Shown: piece by piece, positions 56,848 to 64,000 of the stretch
Layout of the letters: every line of letters starts with the position of its first letter
Numbering within the stretch: the stretch's first letter is position 1
Notes under the pieces: generated by a model
The model's database searches: none
Seen by the model: only the letters and a program-made list of their open reading frames with translations
Told to the model about the DNA's origin: nothing
Source of the DNA: Mariannaea sp. PMI_226
Lineage: Eukaryota; Ascomycota; Sordariomycetes; Hypocreales; Nectriaceae
DNA: 64,000 nucleotides
Direction: 5' to 3'
Assembly (NCBI GenBank): GCA_024336345.1
Contig: JANFOG010000003.1
Location: 3,602,501-3,666,500, forward strand
Translations under genes and position numbers: made by a program

Positions 56848-59231
56848 ATGCGATCTCACACCCCGCAAGGGCGTGAAGGACCCGGAAACAGCAGAAACTC
56901 AGCCTCCAACAGGTTTCGATCCAGTACATCATCTATAGGACGACCACAAACTTCCCTCAGAGAGTCCAGGGTAAGTCAACAAAGGAACCAAAACAAAGCC
57001 AAGCAATCCTGTGATAGCTACTGACTCTTTGACTTTTTGGCCCCCCCTATGTTTAGATTTCATCATTCCGCGCGACACAACCAACCTACAATTTATTCAC
57101 CGGTGGCGAAACGAACGTCTCCAGACCTGCTTCTCGTCAGGGCCATACTGCCGAAGCAGTCCGCCCAGGGTCACGCGAAAGTTGCAAGGAAAACATGGCG
57201 CCGCCGGACGCAGACGAGTATGAGAAATACAGAAAAGAAATCGAGGCCTTGAAGGCTGAGATTGGCACTCTGCAGTATCGCATGCAGACCGCCGAGCAAG
57301 AGAAGGAGATTGCGATGTCGCAGCAAAATAGCAAAATGGAACAGGCGCGCCGTCGCGAGCAGAACGAGGCCCAGCAGCGCCAGGCCGCCGAGGCTGCTCG
57401 CGAAAAGGCCGCGGCCCAAATGGAAACAATGCGCAAAGAGCTTGACGACCTGAAGGCATCAGTCGAACAAGATAAGAAAGCTCTTGAGCGTAAAGCTCGA
57501 GATGGTGAAGAAGAAGCGAGACTGTTGCAGGAACAGCTGGAGGATTTGTCAACCGCCAAGGGAGAAGCGGCGCGAATAGCAGACAGAAAAATTACCGATC
57601 TCGAGATGCAGGTGACTGCCTCGCAACGGTCATTACAAGAGCTTGAGCAGGAAAGCCAACAAAGAGAAGATATTCTTCATCAAACGCAAGCTCAAGTCAC
57701 CGCAAAGGACGCTCAAATCGCGAACTTGGAGGCAAATGTGTTGCGGCTGAAGGCTCAAAGCGGCGATGCGGAAACCATGGAGATAATTAGAAAAGAGTTA
57801 TCTGAGCAGGTTCAACATATCCGCTCTCTTGAGGCGACGAACCGGGATCAGCTTTCAGAACTGAAGCATCTGCGAGCCTTGAGCAAGGCTGTGGAGGTGG
57901 TTGAGGAGGAGAAGCGCACACTACAACGCAAGCTTGAAGCTGCAGATTCCCTCGAGGCAGAGCTTGCAGAGGCTCGAATTCAACGACAGAGGCTAGAAGA
58001 TGAGCGCCTCGCTTGGACTGCGTACTTGAAGAATGCCTCAGAAACGGGTGATGACGAATTTGACTCCCCCGAGGCGATGGCGAGAGCGTTGGTACAGGAG
58101 AGACTCACCACTGCGTCGTTCCTGGACAAGGTTGGCACTCTGCAGGCGGAGATCACTGCCCAACAGAACACTATCCAGACACTCCAGGATGAGAAGACGT
58201 CCCTAAAGGCCGATGTGGAGAACGCGAAAGCGTCTGCAAGCGTTGCGAACACTGATAAGGCTCGTCTTCGTTTAGACCGACAGCGTGCCCTTGCAGTAAA
58301 GGAGGTTGAATATCTTCGAGCGCAGTTGAAGACGTTTGATACTGAAGACGAAACCCTTCAGCCAGAGAATTACGATGAGGCGCGAGTACGTCGGGTTCAA
58401 GAGCTTGAGGATCTTGTCGACAACTACAAGAACGAGGTCCTCAGCCTTCATTCAGAACTCTCTAATGCAGAATCTTCTACTGCGAGCGCAGCACCCCAGC
58501 CTGTTGCTGGCACTAAGCGCTCAAGACCTGCTGATGAAAACAGTCACGAACAACTTGGACAACTTGCGAGGAAGAACCGCAAGCTCCAAGAGGAATTGAC
58601 AAGCTGTCAGACAAAGGTTGCCTTATTGGAGAAGGACCTGGAGGCCAACCGAGAACAGTTAACCGCTGCCAAAGAGCAGACCAAAACGAGAGTATTATCG
58701 CTCAAGTCGAATCCTACGTCCGACCATGAGGCAGTCAAGCAGGCTACATTGGATGCTCTGCAGAGAGAGAACAAGGACTTGCTTGCGACTCTGCAAGCGA
58801 AGGCCGTGAAGTCATCCATTCCGATGATCCCTACATCTGTATTGAGTGCAATGGAGCGCGAAATTGCTGCTGCAAAGGCTGAGACCGCGTCAGCGCAGAA
58901 ATCGGCCAAAAGACTCAAGGAAGTCTGGGGATCCAAGTCGCAGGAGTTTAAGGAAGCTATCTTCTCGACTCTCGGCTGGACCGTAACGTTTATCCCCAAC
59001 GGAAAAATGCGGGTTGAAAGTACTTTTTACCCATCCCAAACAGACGAGCACGAGAACTCGATCGTGTTCGACGGCGAACGAGGCACCATGAAGGTTGGTG
59101 GCGGCCCGAGAAGCGCTTTTGCTAAGAAGATTGGCGACCAGATCGGGTTCTGGGTGCGAGAGAAGGGATGCATTCCCGGATTCCTAGCAGCACTGACTTT
59201 GGAGTTCTACGAAGAGCGCGCAAGGTCATGA
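56848..59231 (+). CDS. MAD1: Spindle assembly checkpoint protein Mad1
   Basis: Two exons, 56848-56970 and 57057-59231, give about 765 residues, close to yeast Mad1 (749). The first exon encodes a Ser/Arg-rich N-terminus, and the second begins with SSFRATQPTYNLFTGGE, a conserved block in fungal Mad1. From about residue 80 to 640 the protein is almost continuous coiled coil, rich in Glu, Gln, Lys and Ala. The C-terminal domain contains KRLKEVWGSKSQEFKEAI and LGWTVTFIPNGKMRV, the RWD-like head that binds Bub1 and kinetochores. Mad1 anchors Mad2 at unattached kinetochores and is docked at nuclear pores in interphase. An in-frame upstream ATG exists before 56848, but the leader region between has no coding look, so the start at 56848 is preferred. 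The gene faces away from TAM41 and converges on the small coiled-coil gene. Confidence 0.93.
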
Positions 59232-59738
59232 AGGATCCGAGATGGATAAAATTTCAATGGATCTGGATGGGTAAATGGGTTGAGACGAGATGATGACATA
59301 TATACCCTTGTACATAAAGACCTTTTCTTTTTTTTGACACCCATGCATTGCATCACTGGGCTTTGGGCTTGTATTATCCCGACAGGTTGAAAAGATGGAT
59401 TTACTGGCAAGGAGGCTGTTCCTCCGAATAATATACATTTATTTACCAGCAACAGTTTCAAGTGTGAATAAAGCCTTCTTGAGCTGGATAGATGGAACTA
59501 GGCCTTTCTATTGGCAAGTCAAGTAAGAAGAGATGAGATTTAGAGGCGCGGAACTAATACGCAATCATTTGAAGATGACTGAACTAAAGTAACAGTGTGA
59601 CAATAACTGAGTATGAGTTGGATCACATACAATCACTGACCACTGCCAGACCATCTGCCGGTTGAGACAGAATCAGCCTTTGCTAAACCCATAGCATCCT
59701 AGTATGATGCGGATTTCTTTGAAGGTGGACTTTTCTAT
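59232..59738. other. Intergenic region between convergent genes
   Basis: 3' flanks of MAD1 and of the small coiled-coil gene; no gene seen. Confidence 0.5.
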
Positions 59739-60140
59739 CTATCTAGTTGAATGGCATGCATCATTGCTTGGACTAGATTCACCTCGCGAATTGCCCGCAG
59801 CGGCTGATGTTGATGGTTGGTCTTTGGGGTGAACAATAAGCGTTGGCGGCTTTCTCGCATATTCATGAGCTTTATCACTGCAAGCGATGACGAGTTCGGT
59901 GTAGACAGACTGCAGCTCATCACGCTGGGCAGTGAGCTCAGTGACCCGCTCGGTCTGCCCGAGACGCGTGGCCTCACCAATGTTTCTGTTCATAAGCGAT
60001 ATCGCCTTTGCCGTGGCACTGGCTCTTTGAGCCAGCTCCGTGTACGGCCTCTTAGCGTACGCACTATTTCTTGCGGGAGGTAAGTGATATGAGTCCTCGC
60101 CAGATTCTTCGTTGGACTTGGCTGTTGTCTTCTTGTCCAT
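59739..60140 (-). CDS. Small coiled-coil protein, unknown function
   Basis: A single-exon frame of 133 residues from the ATG at 60140 to TAG; the frame is open upstream but without an ATG, so an upstream exon is possible. The N-terminal 25 residues are polar and acidic. Residues 35-95 form an amphipathic helix pair (RASATAKAISLMNRNIGEATRLG, shown here only in part: ATAKAISLMNRN, then TELTAQRDELQSVY) that should pack as a coiled coil. A positively charged PPTLIVHPK segment and a Ser-rich, low-complexity tail follow. There is no signal peptide, membrane helix or metal-binding pattern. It is convergent with MAD1. I recognise no family. Confidence 0.55.
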   Translation of the reverse strand: MDKKTTAKSNEESGEDSYHLPPARNSAYAKRPYTELAQRASATAKAISLMNRNIGEATRLGQTERVTELTAQRDELQSVYTELVIACSDKAHEYARKPPTLIVHPKDQPSTSAAAGNSRGESSPSNDACHSTR

Positions 60141-60918
60141 CTCGTGGTCTGTTGGTGGCTTTAATGAGGTTGGCAAAGGTGACAGGCTTGGAGGCAAAAA
60201 GAATGGCTAAGAAAATATTTTTAAAAAAAAATTCAATTGATGACCTAGATAGATGTAGAATAAAGGAATGGGTGCTGAGATATATACATGTACACATGTT
60301 CGAATTGTGAAATAGTGGACGAGATTAGCTCTGCGAGAAACTACGAACTGTAGCAACGGTTTGATGTTGGTGATTAGAATATCATCTGAGCAAATAAATG
60401 GTGTCCATCAGTGGCAATCAATATAATACGGGCTAACAGGGTAAGAAAAAATGCTGAATAACTGCAGTGTCTCAACCATATTGCGAGTTAATACATAGCT
60501 GAGAGCGTGCTTGTGACAAACTGGCAAATCTTGATGATTCGCCCATCCTTTTCCGACCTGCTATAAATGAACTTTTGACAGTCAAAGGGTATATAGAAAT
60601 TGTGAATGAGTCCCTGGAAAGCTGTTTGAACGTAAGCCTGAATAATATCTTGCAAAATAATGCTTGCTCTGTGTTCTGAAGGAGGCGATTTAGAAGATCT
60701 GTTGTGCTATGACTACCAGGGGTACCGTAAATATTCATATTTTTGAGGACGATATTCCCCCTAGAATTCTTGATGTGCATGTAGAATGAATAAGAGAATT
60801 TTTTCACGCAAAGTGAGCAGTTAAAAAGACCAGACCAGACTAACTGAGCGGTAGCAATCAGGGCCATAACATCATGACTCTTCGTCTGGACAAACCACTC
60901 ATTATCGTCCCATCGTAA
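60141..60918. other. Intergenic region, AT-rich
   Basis: A minus-strand frame of 131 codons at 60472-60867 exists but has no family character and lies in AT-rich flank. Nothing else supported. Confidence 0.45.
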
Positions 60919-61833
60919 TTATAAAGCCGCAGCAGATGCAGGATTCCTTTTCGAAAATTTCCGAAGGAGTGCTGTGGCCTCTGCCCTTTCTGCGGCGGCT
61001 TTCTGCCGTCTCGAATCCCTCATACTCGCGAAACAGATGGCCCCGAAAATAGCAAACGTAGCCACCAAGAAAATGACCGCGATGACGATGCCATCGGTTT
61101 GAATGCGCCCAATCTCCATGCAAATGTCCTCTTTGCTTGGATTAATCGTGCAAATAAGATTTGGAGCGCACGAGCTTTCTCGAACTTCGGTTGGTGTGCA
61201 TGTTTGCGTCTTGACGTGGCCCTTGCTTGTCTGGACGTCGCACTCGGAGGTGGATTTATTGCTGGTGGTGAAGCAAACTGTGCCAGTATTGACTTCACCC
61301 GACTTGAATGTTGTATGTGAAGACGTTGCTGACGAGTCGGTAGAGGTTGAGGATGTGGTTGATGAAGCAGTTGTAGAAGTCGTGGTCGTGGCTGAGTCTG
61401 TTTTAGAAGTAGATGAATCAAGGGTGGATTTTTTTGTAGATCTCGTAGATTTAGCTGATGAATCAGTGGCAGCTGAAGATACGGTAGAGGAAGAAGCTGC
61501 TTTTGAGGAGTCATCAGTTGACGATGCGGTATCATCCTTTCTCTTGACCCTCCTTAGTTCTTTGTTCACGCAATGCTCCCGACTGTGATGAAGAATGAGC
61601 TCAGACTGGTATGTAGCATCCTCATGACTGCACCCGGAGTTGATGTAATAGCTCGCGATGGCCCATTGGTCGTCGTGGTCTTGGAGCTTCGATAGGTAGT
61701 GGGCAAGGGCTTCTTTATCTCCGCATGGAGAAACGCTGGCGAAGCTCAGGCCGAGCTTAGCAAAGCAGTCTTCTTTTGCAACTATGGTGGAGGCGATGGC
61801 GAAGACTGTAGTCAATATGCGAAGTGAACCCAT
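60919..61833 (-). CDS. Type I membrane protein with Ser/Thr-rich ectodomain
   Basis: An intronless frame of 304 residues. Residues 1-19 are a signal peptide (LRILTTVFAIASTIVA). The first extracellular part (20-95) has four cysteines (DCFAKLG, SPCGD, NSGCSHED, REHC) with spacing similar to short fungal cell-wall sensor or CFEM-like modules, but not a full CFEM eight-cysteine pattern. Residues 100-175 are almost only Ser, Thr, Ala, Asp and Lys, a likely heavily O-mannosylated rod. A second cysteine group follows (about 183-237) and one membrane helix (IVIAVIFLVATFAIFGAICFA, about 250-270). The tail of about 35 residues is basic (KAAAERAEATALLRKFSKR). The plan matches Wsc/Mid2-type wall-stress sensors, but no WSC domain is present; the role in sensing is inference. 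Confidence 0.75.
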   Translation of the reverse strand: MGSLRILTTVFAIASTIVAKEDCFAKLGLSFASVSPCGDKEALAHYLSKLQDHDDQWAIASYYINSGCSHEDATYQSELILHHSREHCVNKELRRVKRKDDTASSTDDSSKAASSSTVSSAATDSSAKSTRSTKKSTLDSSTSKTDSATTTTSTTASSTTSSTSTDSSATSSHTTFKSGEVNTGTVCFTTSNKSTSECDVQTSKGHVKTQTCTPTEVRESSCAPNLICTINPSKEDICMEIGRIQTDGIVIAVIFLVATFAIFGAICFASMRDSRRQKAAAERAEATALLRKFSKRNPASAAAL

Positions 61834-62920
61834 GCTGCGTGAGCTTGGGAGAGCCGGTGGGACGAACTCTCGAGGGATAGAAAATGGCCAGACTGAGCGA
61901 GAATAAATGATGGATAAGGTGATATACTAGAGTGAGCGACGAGGACGAAGGGAGAAAATGGCTTCAAATAAAATGATTGATGAATGAATGAATAATTACG
62001 TTCGTTTTCATCCAACCCAATCCAAGAGGGGAGGGGGGGTTACATGTTATGCATTGCTATATAAGATGTCATCCGGATCCGGGTGCTTCCTTCATCTCAG
62101 ACCCGGGGCGGTGCAGAAAGATTATCAATAACATGGCGCACGAATCTTTTTTAACTCCATCGAAAACTCTTACTATCCAATAAAATAATGGCCGACATTT
62201 CGCAAGGACCACCGTTTACTCAAATCTACGTTCTCTTGTGAGGAGGCTGATCTACTGATTCCATCTCTCCACCTCCACCTGACTACGCGTCGCTGTGGCT
62301 GTGAATGAGAGAGAACATTGTCAGCGTAGGGAAAATGACGACGCCACGGCCGTTTTTCACTGGATCAACGGATCTGATCATTTCCAAAGGCCAATTATAC
62401 CGTGCTTACAAGGACCAGTGTCCGCGTACTGACTGCACAGGTTGATTCTGGTGGTTACTAAAATTGGCTGCATGACGCAAGTATTTTTGATCGACTCACC
62501 CGCTCCGTTTTTGACATGTTGACTAACTCTCATAATACCATTCGGGCCTCTCGGATAAAACGCAGTGCAATGAAATCAAAAAGATAGTCTACATTATATT
62601 ATATTAATAGTCACAGTAGGTCAGTAATCGCTGAGCAGCTAAGTCCATGATGCGACCCTGTCGCCTCTCATCCCGCTTTCTATCCACAACTCCATGGGTG
62701 AAGGGTCTCGCTCGATTTTGCGAGCCGTCCCAGCCCAAAAAGACGTTGCTGATTTATTATATCTCATCCGTGTAAAGTTACCTTAGAAAACCCCTAGTCC
62801 ATACCGAGGGCTCGGAAGCAGCACTTCTGCCCCGGCTTTCGCGTACCCAAGCGAACCAACTCTCGTCGCAAAACATTACATTCCAACCATTGCTCAGCTT
62901 ATCTTTCATCACCCATTAAA
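61834..62920. other. Intergenic region, no gene seen
   Basis: The upstream flank of the membrane-protein gene and the 3' flank of the kinase gene. A G run lies at 62029-62038. An ATGAATGAATGAATAA run lies near 61980. No frame is supported. Confidence 0.5.
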
Positions 62921-64000
62921 CTAAATCTGTAAGTAATTTGGATTCTTTTCGGCCTTGGATATTATCATTTCCAACCTGCCCACCAATTCGGTGGCTTCTA
63001 CACGCCGGCTTACGTGGACTATGAGGTTCTGGGAAACAAGGTCGACAAGATCACCGAATGCTGTCCCAGGTCGACACCTTGGGTCTTCTCGGAGCGTATT
63101 GAACGCCCTTATAACCTCCAAGTGTAGGAGGTCGTCGCCGTCTTGATCCGGCGCTTGAGTTCGTTTGTAGAAGCTGCCATCTTTGATTTCTGGGTCAACA
63201 GATTTCCGTGATGAACGAAACTCCAGCATGGTGCCGTAGCCATATAGGATCCAGAATGTAAACTCGAGAAACATGCAACCCATTGACCACATGTCATATC
63301 TCCGCGACCGCGGCCCTTCCACATCGGGTTGCGCTTCTGGCGCTTCGTATGCTGGCGTCGTAGCTCTCGTATCGGTTGGGTCATGTCTCAGACCTGTGGC
63401 TTTGTTGTGGAATTTCGAGACACCAACATCCGCGATAACAAGCAATCCGAGGTCATTATCGTTGTCTTTGAAGTGTAGAATATTCTCCGGTTTGAGGTCC
63501 CCGTGGCGACAGTTCTCCTTGTGCAATGCTTGAAGGGCTTCACACAGTCCAAGCATCTGGCTCAGGGCCCATAGAGTTAGACGTCGACCTCGTTTTGCGT
63601 CCTCTCTCTTCCAAAAGTCTCCTAGGTTGCCGCCTTGAGCCCAGGGAAATATAACATAATAGAAACGATCTCTTCTACAGGTGGCAATAATGGTTACAAG
63701 ATGCTTGTGTTTGAGAGACTGAATTCGTTGCAAGTTTTTTCTCTCCTTCTCGAATGACTCCTCAGTTCTGAACTCCTTGAGAGCAACTTCAAGATGTGAA
63801 CCATTGGTCTGGGCGTAGTTAGCCTCAGTTGACACTGAATCGCAAAAGAGAGGGGATTGGGGGCTCACATTGAAGCCCATGTGATGGGCTGGATGGATTG
63901 ATGCCCTGTAAACGAAAGCATGGTGACCTTTGGCTATTTCTTTGCATTCAACAAGTGACAAAGCGCAACTTGTATCCACTTCGACATGTTGACTGGATTT
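62921..64000 (-). CDS. Protein kinase with HGD and DVG motifs, 5' end outside the window
   Basis: The frame is open from the right edge to a TAG at 62921, about 360 residues; the true start is outside. The kinase domain shows VALKEF (catalytic Lys), FEKERKNL (helix C Glu), CRHGDLKPENILHF in the catalytic loop, IADVGVSKF where DFG is expected, YEAPEA and DMWSMG. The HRD arginine is replaced by Gly and the DFG Phe by Val. Key residues Lys, Asp, Asn and the metal-binding Asp of DVG are kept, so catalysis remains possible, but arginine-dependent activation-loop control should be lost. A known group of mould kinases shares this HGD/DVG pattern. No other domain is visible within the window. Neighbours do not suggest a pathway. 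Confidence 0.8.
   Translation of the reverse strand, partial: KSSQHVEVDTSCALSLVECKEIAKGHHAFVYRASIHPAHHMGFNVSPQSPLFCDSVSTEANYAQTNGSHLEVALKEFRTEESFEKERKNLQRIQSLKHKHLVTIIATCRRDRFYYVIFPWAQGGNLGDFWKREDAKRGRRLTLWALSQMLGLCEALQALHKENCRHGDLKPENILHFKDNDNDLGLLVIADVGVSKFHNKATGLRHDPTDTRATTPAYEAPEAQPDVEGPRSRRYDMWSMGCMFLEFTFWILYGYGTMLEFRSSRKSVDPEIKDGSFYKRTQAPDQDGDDLLHLEVIRAFNTLREDPRCRPGTAFGDLVDLVSQNLIVHVSRRVEATELVGRLEMIISKAEKNPNYLQI

Noticed and set aside
1..64000. tRNA, rRNA, CRISPR arrays or intact transposons
   Set aside because: By eye I found no cloverleaf with A and B boxes, no rRNA blocks, no direct-repeat arrays with spacers and no transposase motifs with terminal repeats. A tRNA and repeat search by program would be decisive.

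Overview
The window is nuclear DNA of a filamentous ascomycete (Pezizomycotina). The genes carry short GT-AG introns of about 45-125 bases, are spaced by intergenic stretches of 0.3-5 kb, and many belong to families typical of moulds: CorA-like proteins, an AflR-type Zn2Cys6 regulator, a muHD endocytic adaptor and a fungal Csk1-type kinase. GGTACCT/TAGGTAGG-rich intergenic patches and the overall gene style make a Sordariomycete (possibly Hypocreales) my best guess, but no rRNA or marker gene is present to prove it. Exon joins were worked out by hand from splice sites, reading phase and family resemblance.

Layout. 0-0.3 kb: probable last exons of a gene cut by the left edge. 0.9-3.0 kb: CorA-like membrane protein. 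4.7-7.7 kb: protein kinase fused to a vWA-like domain. 8.8-9.8 kb: tetraspanin. 10.8-11.9 kb (minus): AflR-like Zn2Cys6 regulator, divergent from 12.5-13.7 kb: L1-domain ribosome-biogenesis protein (Utp30/Cic1 type). 14.0-15.0 kb (minus): palmitoyl-protein thioesterase. 16.1 kb: a 41-residue putative secreted peptide. 16.3-21.3 kb: gene desert. 21.3-24.0 kb: large LtaS/sulfatase-fold membrane protein. 24.0-26.4 kb: AT-rich island ending in a small Cys-rich gene behind a TATA box. 29.3-31.0 kb: FHA protein of Tos4/Plm2 type. 32.8-33.2 kb: small conserved protein. 34.0-37.2 kb (minus): probable mitochondrial protein with about 16 tandem 28-29-residue repeats.

37.2-40.6 kb: no gene seen. 40.6-45.6 kb: listerin (Ltn1) RING E3 ligase. 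46.3-47.7 kb (minus): Csk1-like CDK-activating kinase. 49.9-53.0 kb: Syp1/FCHo-type F-BAR-muHD endocytic protein. 53.8-55.5 kb (minus): mitochondrial CDP-diacylglycerol synthase Tam41, divergent from 56.8-59.2 kb: spindle checkpoint protein Mad1. 59.7-60.1 kb (minus): small coiled-coil protein. 60.9-61.8 kb (minus): type I membrane protein with Ser/Thr-rich ectodomain. 62.9-64.0 kb (minus): 5'-truncated protein kinase with HGD and DVG in place of HRD and DFG.

Most genes are single-copy housekeeping functions (translation quality control, ribosome biogenesis, mitosis, cell-cycle kinase, mitochondrial lipid synthesis, endocytosis) with lineage-specific genes scattered between them. I see no operon-like system, biosynthetic cluster or intact transposon. 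The least explained items are the tandem-repeat mitochondrial-type protein, the secreted micro-peptide, the Cys-rich gene in the AT-rich island and the kinase-vWA fusion.
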